Below are positions 27,934 to 37,029 of a stretch of DNA of 64,000 nucleotides, piece after piece (the stretch's first letter is position 1; the number at the start of each line of letters is the position of its first letter). The notes under the pieces are model-generated. The model saw only the letters and a list, made by a program, of their open reading frames with translations. It did not search any database and was not told the origin of the DNA. The DNA is taken from contig JBNKWQ010000048.1 of the NCBI GenBank assembly GCA_050299855.1, positions 202,320 through 266,319 on the forward strand, in the 5' to 3' direction. This DNA is from Hahella sp050299855 (lineage in GTDB: Bacteria > Pseudomonadota > Gammaproteobacteria > Pseudomonadales > Oleiphilaceae). Both the position numbers and the translations under genes were made by a program.

Positions 27934-28539
27934 TCAGAGGACAGATTTGCGGCCTTCAAGGGCATGACTCAGGGTGCCTGCATCCAGAAGACCAAGTTCG
28001 CCTCCCACAGGAATCCCTTGAGCAATACGGGTTACGCTGAGATTTAAGGTTCTGGCCAGATCCGCCACATAATGCGCAGTAGCCTCACCTTCCACAGTTG
28101 GGCTGGTGGCGAGAATCACTTCTTCCACCTCGCCTTTTTTCAATAATGTCTGCAATTTGTCTATGCCGATATCCTGAGGCCCGATCCCGTCGATGGGAGA
28201 CAGATGCCCCATCAACACGAAATAACGGCCGCGATATGCCGAGGTCTGCTCGAACGCCACTACATCAGTGGGTGATTCCACGACACAAAGCTGGGTAGCA
28301 ATACGCCGGGAATCTGCACAGATGGCACATAAATCGTCTTCAGTAAAATTTTGGCAACTTTGACAACGCTTGACCCTGGAAAGTGCTTCGCCAAGTGCGA
28401 TGGCAAGCTGGGCTGCTCTGTCCTGATGCCGTTCAAGGAGGTGTAACGCCATACGCGTTGCGGACTTAGGACCGACCCCGGGCAAAAATCTCAGACAGCT
28501 TACCAGTTGATCAATGGCAGGGGTTAGGCGTACAGACAT
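27934..28539 (-). CDS. recR: Recombination protein RecR
   Basis: 201 residues: helix-hairpin-helix (RFLPGVGPKSATRMA), C4 zinc finger (CQSCQNF ... CAICAD) and Toprim domain (LCVVESPTDVVAFEQT, LMGHLSPIDGIGP). With RecF and RecO it loads RecA at gaps. Start ATG 28539. It forms the conserved dnaX-ybaB-recR series with a 31-bp gap after ybaB. Confidence 0.97.
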   Translation of the reverse strand: MSVRLTPAIDQLVSCLRFLPGVGPKSATRMALHLLERHQDRAAQLAIALGEALSRVKRCQSCQNFTEDDLCAICADSRRIATQLCVVESPTDVVAFEQTSAYRGRYFVLMGHLSPIDGIGPQDIGIDKLQTLLKKGEVEEVILATSPTVEGEATAHYVADLARTLNLSVTRIAQGIPVGGELGLLDAGTLSHALEGRKSVL

Positions 28540-28570
28540 AGGTTTAGAAACTTCCTGATGAGACCAAGGA

Positions 28571-28897
28571 CTAGAACGGCATTTTAAAATTAGGGGGAAT
28601 ACCCAATCCGGAAGTCAGGCTGGACATTTTATCCTGACTGTTCTTTTCGATCTTGCGTACGGCGTCATTAACGGCGGCAGCAATCAGATCTTCCAGAATA
28701 TCCTTATCTTCCTGTAACAGAGATGGATCAATTTCCACTTTCTTTACGTCATGACGACCATTCATGACAATCTTGACCAGACCGGCACCCGATTCGCCCT
28801 GAACTTCGGCATTTGAAAGCTCTTCCTGGGTCTTCTGCATTTGTTCCTGGATTTTTTGCGCCTGCTTCATCAGGTCGCCCATATTACCCTTGTTCAT
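28571..28897 (-). CDS. ybaB: YbaB/EbfC nucleoid-associated protein
   Basis: 108 residues, starting MNKGNMGDLMKQAQKIQEQMQ and carrying the family core GLVKIVMNGRHDVKKVEIDP. It is a homodimeric DNA-binding protein. ATG 28897 is chosen because AGGAG lies 8 bases upstream; an in-frame GTG further out overlaps that ribosome site. It lies between dnaX and recR on the same strand. Confidence 0.95.
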   Translation of the reverse strand: MNKGNMGDLMKQAQKIQEQMQKTQEELSNAEVQGESGAGLVKIVMNGRHDVKKVEIDPSLLQEDKDILEDLIAAAVNDAVRKIEKNSQDKMSSLTSGLGIPPNFKMPF

Positions 28898-28996
28898 GGT
28901 GATCACTCCTAAACTTGGTTACTGCTTTCGCTACGATCTGCGTCAATCGTAACGACTGGTTTTAAGTGAGATTCCGCCTATATTCATCAGCGCCAG

Positions 28997-31246
28997 CTAT
29001 AGTTCGCGTATGACAGGCTCTATGGAAGGCTCAATCAAAATGGCACCAAAACGATCAATCATAGCCTGTACGTGCTCATCCGCGCGAATTTCTCTTTCAG
29101 CATCCGCCTGACGTTCTGCCCGTTGTTTTTCAACTTTTTGCATCGGAGACATAAAAGTTGACCGGCCGATAACGACTTCAATTGTAACCGTTTCGCCCAT
29201 GAAATCCGACAAAGCCGTCTGCATACGGGTCTTATGCATTTCATTGAAAAAATCAAAATGGTCCTGATCAATCCAGAATTCAACCCTTTGCCCCAAAACA
29301 TCCTGCATCACACAGCGCTGGGCCAGGTTACGGGTCATACCGGAAATTTCCAGCTGCCTTAGTACCTGATCCCAAGTTTGACCTTTCAGCAGAGGCTCTT
29401 CCCCAGGCTGGCCAGAGATCTCGCGCTTGATTTCGAATTCCCTGTCCATATTCCGGGCGGAAAGCTCGTACTGTTCAAGCTCTTCTTCCTGATCTTCAGC
29501 AAAGTCCTCTTCATCAGAATCAGGAGACTGAATATCAGCCAGGGGTATCGAATTTTCCGGAGGCTGACGAGGGGGGGCAGCCTTTTCACTTTGTTCTGTT
29601 TTGACTTCCTGGACCGGTGGAGTAACAGGTACAGCTATCGCAGCCGCTGCATCCAGTTCACCATGATCATAAAAACTGTCTTCACGCACGGGAATCAGGT
29701 CATCACCTTGCGAATCAAAATCGCCATCGGCGTAACCGGAATAGTCATCGATCCCACTTTCAGGGCTGGCTTCTGCCCCTGGCGCCGTCACAGTCTCAGG
29801 ACGGGCCTGTGGTTCGGGCGGTGGAGAAGATGATGGAGATTCAGGCTGGAAGCCATATTTCTCTATTACACCCGATTCCAGTCTGTCATGCGCAACGTTG
29901 GTGCGTGGATTTTCAGCTTCTCCAGTAGAGTGCTCCTTCTGGCGGGAGACGTTTTCCTGACCACCAGCCACCGGAACTACAACGGGAGCCGTCGTCTTTA
30001 TAACCTCAGATATTTCGGATACCGCTGACTCTGAATTAGCAAGCGAGGGTAAGTCAGGTGCCGGCTGTGGTGTCGAATCACTCTCCGGATCAGCGGCTTC
30101 GCTGCTGCTAGAAGCCTTACCCGCACTGCCATCACTACGCTGTATCTCCCTGGCAGATCTGGCATTCGGGCGGAAGCTAAGCATCCTTAGCAGCGCCATT
30201 TCAAATCCAACCCGGGAATCCGGTGCCAAAGCAAGATCCTTACGGCTCAGCAGCGCAATTTGGTAAAACAACTGAGTATCTTCCGCCGCCATAGTGCGCG
30301 CGAGTTCAACGACCTGCTGCTGGTCACCAAAACTATTATCAATGGCACCCGGCACGGCCTGTTCAATGGCCACCCGATGCAGGAGCTCTGCCAGAGCCTG
30401 CAGAATATAGACATAGTCAGGAGAAAATTCTGCCATATGCTGAACCTTTGCCAGCACGGCAGGCGCGTCCATAGCGGAAACTAACTGCAGTAGTTCCAAA
30501 ACCACATGTTTCTCTATAGTTCCGAGCATATCGATAACATCCGGCGCTTTTATGGCTCCGTTACCGAATGCTATAGCCTGATCGGTTAAGCTCAGGGCAT
30601 CACGCATACTGCCTTCTGCCGCTTTGGCCAGTTCCCACAGCGCGGCTTCTTCTACTGTCACCTGTTCCGCACTGAGTACATTGGTCAGGTGCCGGACAAT
30701 GCGTTCCGGCGACAGGTTTTTCAGATTGAATTGCAAGCAACGCGAAAGTATCGTTACCGGTAGCTTTTGCGGGTCAGTGGTCGCGAGCAGGAATTTGATA
30801 TGGGGCGGTGGTTCTTCTAGGGTTTTCAACAGGGCATTGAAACTCGAATTGGAAAGCATGTGCACTTCGTCGATCAGGTAGATCTTATAGCGCCCTCTAG
30901 TCGGAGCGTACTGGACGTTGTCCAACAGCTCCCGCATATCTTCAACTTTCGTGCGTGAGGCAGCATCGATTTCGATCAGATCAACAAACCGGCCTTCGGT
31001 AATTTCCCGACATACCGCACATTGACCACAAGGATGGCTGGTAATGCCGGTTTCACAGTTAAGACTTTTGGCAAATATCCGGGCAACAGTTGTCTTCCCT
31101 ACTCCCCGGGTGCCGGTAAATAGATAGGCATGATGCAGGCGATCCTGATCCAGAGCATTACCCAGTGCTTTCAGCACATGCTCTTGCCCAACCATTTCCT
31201 GAAAATTCTGCGGACGCCACTTACGGGCGAGTACTTGATATGACAT
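28997..31246 (-). CDS. dnaX: DNA polymerase III subunits gamma/tau
   Basis: 749 residues. AAA+ clamp-loader core: Walker A GTRGVGKTT, C4 zinc module (CETG...CGQCAVC), DEVHML Walker B and the SRC sensor region. A long variable acidic and Pro-rich linker (about 365-590) precedes the tau-type domain V at the C-terminus. I did not find an obvious A-rich slippery heptamer like that of E. coli, so gamma production by frameshift is not evident. The SRP RNA gene sits just upstream on the same strand. Confidence 0.96.
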   Translation of the reverse strand: MSYQVLARKWRPQNFQEMVGQEHVLKALGNALDQDRLHHAYLFTGTRGVGKTTVARIFAKSLNCETGITSHPCGQCAVCREITEGRFVDLIEIDAASRTKVEDMRELLDNVQYAPTRGRYKIYLIDEVHMLSNSSFNALLKTLEEPPPHIKFLLATTDPQKLPVTILSRCLQFNLKNLSPERIVRHLTNVLSAEQVTVEEAALWELAKAAEGSMRDALSLTDQAIAFGNGAIKAPDVIDMLGTIEKHVVLELLQLVSAMDAPAVLAKVQHMAEFSPDYVYILQALAELLHRVAIEQAVPGAIDNSFGDQQQVVELARTMAAEDTQLFYQIALLSRKDLALAPDSRVGFEMALLRMLSFRPNARSAREIQRSDGSAGKASSSSEAADPESDSTPQPAPDLPSLANSESAVSEISEVIKTTAPVVVPVAGGQENVSRQKEHSTGEAENPRTNVAHDRLESGVIEKYGFQPESPSSSPPPEPQARPETVTAPGAEASPESGIDDYSGYADGDFDSQGDDLIPVREDSFYDHGELDAAAAIAVPVTPPVQEVKTEQSEKAAPPRQPPENSIPLADIQSPDSDEEDFAEDQEEELEQYELSARNMDREFEIKREISGQPGEEPLLKGQTWDQVLRQLEISGMTRNLAQRCVMQDVLGQRVEFWIDQDHFDFFNEMHKTRMQTALSDFMGETVTIEVVIGRSTFMSPMQKVEKQRAERQADAEREIRADEHVQAMIDRFGAILIEPSIEPVIREL

Positions 31247-31489
31247 GCGAATGAAATTACCGAAAAGGAGCCATCACAGTAAAAGGCGTAACCTTAGCAT
31301 GCAGGCTCTTTGGTGTCACCGACGTTAATAGCCATCCCGCCATGCACATGATTCAGGATAAAATGACGGCCTTTTGACGACTTCCAAGAGCATTGCTGAT
31401 TAGCCTGCCAGGAGAATAACATTACAGATTCAGGGCTTGCAGGATGCTGGCCTGAGGTGACTTGGCTTTCGGGAAAGAAGGAAATTGGA

Positions 31490-31601
31490 GGTGAACCCTA
31501 CCAGCCACACCCCGGCGCCCAAGTCCTCCGCTGTGGCTGCTCCCTTCCGGGCCTGACCAGGTTAACGGGTTATTGTCGCGGAGGGACCGGCAAGGCCCAC
31601 C
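31490..31601 (-). ncRNA. ffs: 4.5S / SRP RNA
   Basis: The minus strand carries the invariant SRP apical loop GTCAGGCCCGGAAGG followed by GAGCAGCC, and flanking arms as in E. coli 4.5S RNA. The termini GGTGGGCC and GGTTCACC pair fully with two G-U wobbles, fixing a length of about 112 nt (E. coli 114). It binds Ffh to target nascent membrane proteins. An adjacent promoter lies upstream (listed). Confidence 0.94.
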
Positions 31602-31652
31602 ATCGAAGTTGACTGACCAATCCTTAGAGGCATTGATCGTCAAGAGGCGCGC

Positions 31653-31681
31653 ATCATAACAAAGTGGCCAAACAGGCTCAA
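31653..31681 (-). promoter_or_regulatory. ffs: Sigma70-type promoter for ffs
   Basis: On the minus strand TTGAGC and TATGAT are separated by exactly 17 bp, followed by a GC-rich GCGCGCC discriminator. The start site would be near 31645, giving a leader of about 45 nt before the mature 5' end, consistent with RNase P maturation of 4.5S RNA. Confidence 0.7.
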
Positions 31682-31796
31682 GAGTGAAAATCAGCTTTCG
31701 GTGCAGGCTTAATTAAAAGCAATCTACGAACATAGAAAACTGCTCATTAAATCTCCAACCTGGAGAGTCTTGATGCTCTCAATTTAGGGCCTGTAA

Positions 31797-33266
31797 TTAT
31801 TTACGCTTTGATTCCACCCGATGAATAAACTCTTCAAAGATGATCCGGTACAGCTCATCGCCCAAGTATTTATCCTCAACGTCAGATTCAATACTTGGGT
31901 TGTCATTCACTTCAATGACTGCCGCTCTGTCTCCGGCCTGTTTCACGTCCACACCGTAAAGACCTTTACCGATCAGGTTTGCGGCTTTCACAGCTGCATT
32001 CAGGACCACTTTTGGAACTTCATAGGTCGGTAGGGTATCCCAGGCTCCTGAGGCAATGGCGCCATCACCATGGTGGTAGATCTGCCAGTGATTACGTGCC
32101 ATATAGTATTTACAGGCATAGATAGGCTTGCTGTTAAGGACACCAAGCCGCCAGTCGAAATCGGTAAACATAAACTCCTGTGCCAACAATAAAGCCGATT
32201 GTTTGAACAAGGCGGCTGCCTTTTCCTCCAGATCCCTGGCAGATTCCGCCTTTACCACACCACGGGAGAAAGACCCATCCGGAATTTTCAACACTAACGG
32301 AAATCCTAGCTCCTCACCGGCCTTATTCAGTTGGGCAGAATCCCCTTTGCTGATAATCAGGGTTTTGGGTGTTGGTACTTTGTGTGTATTCAGCAGGTCA
32401 GCCAGATACACCTTATTGGTACAGCGCATGATGGACGTGCTGTCGTCCATGACGATCAATCCTTCAGCTTCCGCTTTCTTGGAAAATTTGAAGGTGTGGT
32501 GATCGATGGCGGTAGTTTCCCGAATAAACAACATGTCGTACTCAGGCACTCTCTGATAATCCTTAGGCTCAATCAGATCAACGGCAATTCCCAGCTGTTT
32601 TCCGACTTTGACCATTTTTTTCAATGCCATTGAATCGCTGGGGGGGAATTCCTCTGCCGGATTTACCAGTATCGCCATGTCATAGCGATACTTTTTACGT
32701 TCTTTGGGTTTCCGCCAGACTTTCTGGCTGAAGGCATCAAGGGCTTCAGCAAAGCGGGTTTGCTGGCCTTCATCAAGGGATTTTGGGCTGCTGGGTTTGA
32801 TGCCACTCAGTTTCCATCCATTTTTAAATTCGAGCTGAATTTCTGTAATCGGGCAGGCAAAGCGTTCAAAAATCAACCCTGCCAGAGCATCAAACTCCCT
32901 AGTTCCAGTTGCGCCAAAATAGGAAACAAAGGTTTTCTGACTAAGATCTTCTCGGGCTATTTTTTTGAAGGCGTTGGCCACTTCCGGGTCAGCAAGATCA
33001 AACGCCATGGAGAACAAAGCCCGACGCTCAATATCGTTCAAGGTTCTGACCGATGGAATAACATGATGGCCACGCGCCTCTGCCAGCAATGAGCAATAGT
33101 ATCCCTTGCTCAGGTACTTATAACTTCGACAAAGATTGATGACCCGCACCCGGCCGCCTTTGGAAGTCGGCATCCCCAGATAGTCGTCAAATGTAATAAC
33201 ATCTTCGCTGGGGTAGTAAGGTGTCCAGTCCTTTAGAGACTCCACCACAATGTATAGTCGGGACAT
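31797..33266 (-). CDS. RimK-like ATP-grasp ligase with RimK-like N-terminal domain
   Basis: 489 residues. The N-terminal half is the RimK-associated domain (about 1-190); the C-terminal half is ATP-grasp, with LGFPLVLKIPDGSFSRGV, QEFMFTDFDWRLGVL and the metal-binding EVNDNPSIESD. RimK enzymes add amino acids such as glutamate to peptide or protein termini. It is divergent from a GNAT/C39-peptidase fusion, a pairing predicted for a peptide-tagging or modification system (comparative genomics of ATP-grasp amidoligases). The substrate is unknown. Start ATG 33266. Confidence 0.88.
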   Translation of the reverse strand: MSRLYIVVESLKDWTPYYPSEDVITFDDYLGMPTSKGGRVRVINLCRSYKYLSKGYYCSLLAEARGHHVIPSVRTLNDIERRALFSMAFDLADPEVANAFKKIAREDLSQKTFVSYFGATGTREFDALAGLIFERFACPITEIQLEFKNGWKLSGIKPSSPKSLDEGQQTRFAEALDAFSQKVWRKPKERKKYRYDMAILVNPAEEFPPSDSMALKKMVKVGKQLGIAVDLIEPKDYQRVPEYDMLFIRETTAIDHHTFKFSKKAEAEGLIVMDDSTSIMRCTNKVYLADLLNTHKVPTPKTLIISKGDSAQLNKAGEELGFPLVLKIPDGSFSRGVVKAESARDLEEKAAALFKQSALLLAQEFMFTDFDWRLGVLNSKPIYACKYYMARNHWQIYHHGDGAIASGAWDTLPTYEVPKVVLNAAVKAANLIGKGLYGVDVKQAGDRAAVIEVNDNPSIESDVEDKYLGDELYRIIFEEFIHRVESKRK

Positions 33267-33634
33267 GTAAGATGTGCGACCTCAAATGAATAGTAATATG
33301 GTGAGAAATGCTACTGTTGGTCTACCCGTTAAACGATTACGGTATGCTGTGCTCGTTGGACTGATACAGGTATTCCACCACCCGGCAGATTTAGCGGTCG
33401 ATGTTGTTCTCGTAACTAGAACCCCTGATTCCTTTTTTCAGCCCCCCCGAAATGGCAACATTCCAGGGCGGGAAAAGGTGGTTTACAACAGACTGGCAAG
33501 ACAACGACTCGTTGACACCCTCAAGGGTTTGGACTTTTATGTGATAACAGGTAGAGACTCCAGTTTCAGCGGTAAGTTTTGCTGATAATCTGAACTCTGT
33601 CCACTAACGATTTTAATTCTAGTCAGTCACGGTA
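33267..33634. promoter_or_regulatory. Divergent spacer, RimK-like and GNAT-C39 genes
   Basis: 368 bp holding both promoters. A 103-codon plus-strand frame (33274-33585) lacks a ribosome site and any recognisable protein features, so I read it as non-coding. No operator was identified. Confidence 0.45.
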
Positions 33635-34801
33635 ATGTGCCTGACTGAGGCAGTAACCCCTGATATGTCCGCCCATCAAACCCAAGCTGTGATAAAACAG
33701 TGCGCAGCCCCCAGAGTTGGTTCCATGGACGACCTGGAAGCCTTGGTAGAGCTGGAGAAACAGTGTTTCGAAACTGATCGCCTTAGCCGCCGGAGCTTCA
33801 AACATATGTTGAAGGCAGAGTCAGCACGTTTGCATCTCGTGGAAGTTAACGGAGTCATTGGTGCCTATATTATTACTCTGTTTCATCGAGGCACCAGCCT
33901 GGCCAGGCTTTATAGCATAGCTGTACATCCGGCCAATCGAGGATTGGGCTTGGCGCGGCGACTTATAGAAGCATCTGAGCAAACCGCCATACAAAGGCGT
34001 TGTATCTTCATGCGTCTGGAAGTGAGAACGGATAATCATGATGCGATACGCCTCTATGAAAAAATGGGCTATCAACAATTTGGTGTTTATCACGACTATT
34101 ATGAAGATCACCGCGATGCGTTGCGTTTTCAAAAGCAAATCAAGCGATTTGCACCGCCGGAACCCAGCATGCAGGTACCCTATTATGAACAGACCACGGA
34201 TTTTACCTGTGGCCCGGCCTCACTGATGATGGGTATGGCAACGCTAGATCCAGGTTTTCAGCCTACTGCCAATGAGGAGCTGCAAATCTGGCGGGAAGCC
34301 ACCACAATATTTATGACTTCGGGTCATGGCGGATGTGGCCCCCATGGCTTGGCCATCGCCGCTCAAAAGCGCGGTTATCAGGCCGCGGTATACGTTAACC
34401 AAACCGGTCCGCTGTTTCTTGAAGGCGTGCGGCGGCAAGAAAAGAAAGATGTCCTGAAACTGGTACATGAGGGATTTCTGGCCCAGATGAAAAAGTACCG
34501 GATTCCCCTTCATTACCACTCCATAACCCAGGACGATATTCAGATAGCCCTTAATCAGCACCGGTTACCGCTGGTAATGATCAGCACCTATCATTTTGAC
34601 CGTAAAAAAGCACCTCATTGGGTGGCAGTTTCTGCAATGGATGACGATTTCGTCTATATTCACGACCCGGATGTGGACACTGATTCTCACCAGCGCCCTA
34701 TAGACAACCAATACATTCCAATATCACGGGCGCAATTTGATCGGATGTCCCAGTTTGGCCAGAGCCGCCTACGTACAGCAATTATCATCGGTCGCCCTTA
34801 A
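33635..34801 (+). CDS. GNAT acetyltransferase / C39-like peptidase fusion
   Basis: 388 residues in two domains. Residues about 25-170 are a GNAT (RimI-like) fold with the acetyl-CoA loop AVHPANRGLGLARRL and YEKMGYQQFG. Residues about 178-388 are a papain-like C39 domain with Cys192 in DFTCGPASLMM, His in APHWVAVSA and Asp in YIHDPDVD. It likely acetylates and/or cleaves a peptide acted on by the divergent RimK-like ligase. Cytoplasmic by sequence. ATG 33665 (MSAHQ) is an alternative start. Confidence 0.88.
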   Translation: MCLTEAVTPDMSAHQTQAVIKQCAAPRVGSMDDLEALVELEKQCFETDRLSRRSFKHMLKAESARLHLVEVNGVIGAYIITLFHRGTSLARLYSIAVHPANRGLGLARRLIEASEQTAIQRRCIFMRLEVRTDNHDAIRLYEKMGYQQFGVYHDYYEDHRDALRFQKQIKRFAPPEPSMQVPYYEQTTDFTCGPASLMMGMATLDPGFQPTANEELQIWREATTIFMTSGHGGCGPHGLAIAAQKRGYQAAVYVNQTGPLFLEGVRRQEKKDVLKLVHEGFLAQMKKYRIPLHYHSITQDDIQIALNQHRLPLVMISTYHFDRKKAPHWVAVSAMDDDFVYIHDPDVDTDSHQRPIDNQYIPISRAQFDRMSQFGQSRLRTAIIIGRP

Positions 34802-34873
34802 GACTGAAACTGTCATGACATCATGATCCGATTAATACCATCATTTAATAGAACAGAATATCCAGGAAATTGA

Positions 34874-35704
34874 GTGAAATTGCGTTTAGACAAATACCTA
34901 GTCGATAACGACTATTGCCGCTCCCGGGCTCAGGCACAGGAATTGATCAATCAGGGTCTGGTCGAAATACAGCTGGGGGCAAACTGGAGCAAAGCCGCCA
35001 AAGCCAGCCAAATTCTGCCCCCGGACACCCCTGTCCGGATTCTGGATAACGAGCTGCAGAAATATGTTTCGAGAGGCGCTCTAAAGCTTGCCGGTGCATT
35101 GGATCAATGCGGACTCAATATAGAAGGTATGCACGTGATTGACGTGGGTCAGTCCACTGGAGGTTTTACCCAAGTGGTGCTGGAACGAGGTGCAGCCAGG
35201 GTCACCGGCATCGAAGTAGGTCACGATCAGCTTGCAGAGATTCTGCGTCAAGATTCCAGGGTAAATGTTTATGAAGGCGTCAATGCGCGAGATCTCCAGC
35301 ATTGGATTGCTGAGTACTGGCAGAATCATCCTGAAGATCCCGGCCTAAAGAGCAATCCAAATGCTACGGAAACGACTGTCCAAGCAAGCGCCATATTCGA
35401 TCTGGCCGTTATGGATGTTAGCTTTATTTCCCAAACTCAAATACTACCGGGACTATCTCCCCTGTTGGTCCCAGGTGGCTACTTAGTCAGCCTGGTAAAA
35501 CCGCAGTTTGAGGTAGGCCCTAAAGGACTTGGCAAAGGTGGCATAGTCAATGACGCCCGCCTCTACGACGATGTGGAACAATCGATCCGGGACTGCTGTC
35601 GTCAGCATGAGCTGAATGTACTGTTATACTTTGACAGCCCCATACAGGGCGGTGACGGTAACCGGGAATTTTTTGTAGTGGCGCAAAAGCTATCCAGGAC
35701 CTGA
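34874..35704 (+). CDS. tlyA: TlyA family rRNA 2'-O-methyltransferase
   Basis: 276 residues: an N-terminal S4 RNA-binding domain (KLRLDKYLVDNDYCRSRAQA) and an FtsJ/RrmJ-like SAM methyltransferase with DVGQSTGGFTQVVLERGA, VMDVSFIS and LVKPQFEVG. TlyA in actinobacteria methylates 16S and 23S rRNA cytidines and was once called haemolysin; the role in this lineage is less studied. Start GTG 34874, with AGGA 8 bases upstream. Convergent with the YbjN-like gene, 25 bp apart. Confidence 0.93.
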   Translation: MKLRLDKYLVDNDYCRSRAQAQELINQGLVEIQLGANWSKAAKASQILPPDTPVRILDNELQKYVSRGALKLAGALDQCGLNIEGMHVIDVGQSTGGFTQVVLERGAARVTGIEVGHDQLAEILRQDSRVNVYEGVNARDLQHWIAEYWQNHPEDPGLKSNPNATETTVQASAIFDLAVMDVSFISQTQILPGLSPLLVPGGYLVSLVKPQFEVGPKGLGKGGIVNDARLYDDVEQSIRDCCRQHELNVLLYFDSPIQGGDGNREFFVVAQKLSRT

Positions 35705-35729
35705 TGACCAGTCCATACCTCGATGAGCT

Positions 35730-36203
35730 TTAGTGCAAAGAAGGATCGGGACGTGGATTGTCTGATCTTGAATCAGAAGATTCGATGAAGCGGCAATCGA
35801 CCAGCTCACGGAGCACATCCAGCTTGGCTTCAATGGCTGAGCGTAGAAACACACCCACCTGCTCCCGTGAAATACCCGCAGACACCCACTGGGTATCACA
35901 GATAACCAAACGAGCAGGACCATCATCACTGAGGTCCAGAAAAAACTTCAGGTTGGCATAGGTACCGTTCAATCTTGCCAACTCCGCATTAACGGCCAGC
36001 ATGGTGGAGTTACGGATATCAATCTCTGAAGTGAAGATCAGGCAATCCTGTTCTAGAAAAACGCGGCTTTCCAGTACACCCACCTGACCCTGGGTTTCGC
36101 TGATATGCACCCCAGGGCACTGGCCGCATAAATAATGATCTATACCAAGATCCTCTAACCAATTGAGCAGGCCGTCTTGATCAATAAACTTTAAAGTAGG
36201 CAT
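35730..36203 (-). CDS. YbjN domain protein
   Basis: 157 residues with a CesT/YbjN-like fold: LLNWLEDLGIDHY, FTSEIDIRNSTMLAVNAELARLNG, AKLDVLRELVDC. YbjN proteins affect motility and stress traits in enterobacteria through an unknown mechanism. Cytoplasmic; three cysteines near the N-terminus (YLCGQCPG) are unusual. Start ATG 36203. Assignment by overall pattern, moderately sure. Confidence 0.65.
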   Translation of the reverse strand: MPTLKFIDQDGLLNWLEDLGIDHYLCGQCPGVHISETQGQVGVLESRVFLEQDCLIFTSEIDIRNSTMLAVNAELARLNGTYANLKFFLDLSDDGPARLVICDTQWVSAGISREQVGVFLRSAIEAKLDVLRELVDCRFIESSDSRSDNPRPDPSLH

Positions 36204-36498
36204 AGAATCTCGGGAGTCTTCGGGTAAAATGAGGCGCGGATTATAAAATAACCAGCGCGGAAGAGATAGAAGAGATTGAAGCCTAAATTATCCACTGACA
36301 CTCCCAAACAGCTTGCACTCCAGAGCATAGCCACGCCTGGCGAATTTCCAATAACCTCCAAGACCGGAATGCAACCGGTTGCGCCATCAAGTTCCCCCTT
36401 TCTCATTGACGGGTAATTCCCAACTGTGTCGCTGTTATATACAGACACCGTAGAAACCAGCGATCACAGCAAACCTGAGTAACAGGAGGAGAACTATC

Positions 36499-36678
36499 AT
36501 GCAATGGTTAAAACTATTTGAGAGAAATGAAAACCGCCTGCCCACTCAAACCAAGCAAAAACAGTCAGAGAAACAGCGTCATACGGCAGGTGAAATTGAT
36601 CAGACTTTTTGGGGAATGAGCCCACACGATGCCCTGGCGGTTAATATTGTCACCCGGGAAGTTGGTCAAAAAATCTAG
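36499..36678 (+). CDS. Small protein of 59 residues, unknown
   Basis: ATG 36499 follows a textbook AGGAGG (7-base spacing) and the frame runs 59 codons to TAG. The peptide starts MQWLKLFERNENR, has a Gln/Lys-rich middle and ends with DQTFWGMSPHDALAVNIV. No known family. It is convergent with cluster B, 24 bp from its last gene, and lies in a 500-bp gap between minus-strand genes. The strong ribosome site makes it more likely real than not. Confidence 0.6.
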   Translation: MQWLKLFERNENRLPTQTKQKQSEKQRHTAGEIDQTFWGMSPHDALAVNIVTREVGQKI

Positions 36679-36702
36679 CAGCCGAGGTTTGACAGAAGTA
36701 AG

Positions 36703-37029
36703 TCATTGCTCAGTGGCTTCTGTAGCCATAGCCTTGGCTTGTGGATGAAACAGATCATAGTATTGAACTTCGCGAATAAACTCTTCGCGATATATTGGCT
36801 TTAAAAGCCCAGCCCCGGCGAGCTCGACGGAGCTGCCTTCCAGCCCTCCACGACTGTCCGGCCTTTGCCAGGGAACGATATATAGGATCTTGGGCTGCTC
36901 CTGATCTCCACGTATCTCCGCACCTTCAATGACGAGGACTTCTTCCTCAGCAAGCACAGTCACAGCTTGTGAAAGCAGTACCAACCCAATGCTAAACAAA
37001 CCTGCTCGTTTTATATAGCCTGCCATCAT
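36703..37029 (-). CDS. Small exported RGDQEQP-motif protein (cluster B)
   Basis: 108 residues: a leader (GLFSIGLVLLSQAVTVLA) then VIEGAEIRGDQEQPKILYIVPWQRP, clearly homologous to the 94-residue cluster A protein, followed by a conserved REEFIREVQYYDLF region. Unknown function, probably periplasmic. Its ATG at 37029 begins an ATGATG overlapping the TGA of the TPR gene by 4 bp. It is the last gene of cluster B; no motor genes follow here, whereas in cluster A they do. Confidence 0.82.
   Translation of the reverse strand: MMAGYIKRAGLFSIGLVLLSQAVTVLAEEEVLVIEGAEIRGDQEQPKILYIVPWQRPDSRGGLEGSSVELAGAGLLKPIYREEFIREVQYYDLFHPQAKAMATEATEQ

Noticed and set aside
31422..31643. 73-codon minus-strand frame
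   Set aside because: It overlaps the SRP RNA gene, whose conserved sequence and pairing explain the region.
33274..33585. 103-codon plus-strand frame between the RimK-like and GNAT-C39 genes
   Set aside because: No ribosome site, no motif, and it occupies the only space available for the two divergent promoters.
36191..36448. 85-codon minus-strand frame overlapping the YbjN-like start
   Set aside because: No homology, overlaps a better gene, and the sequence is typical leader DNA.
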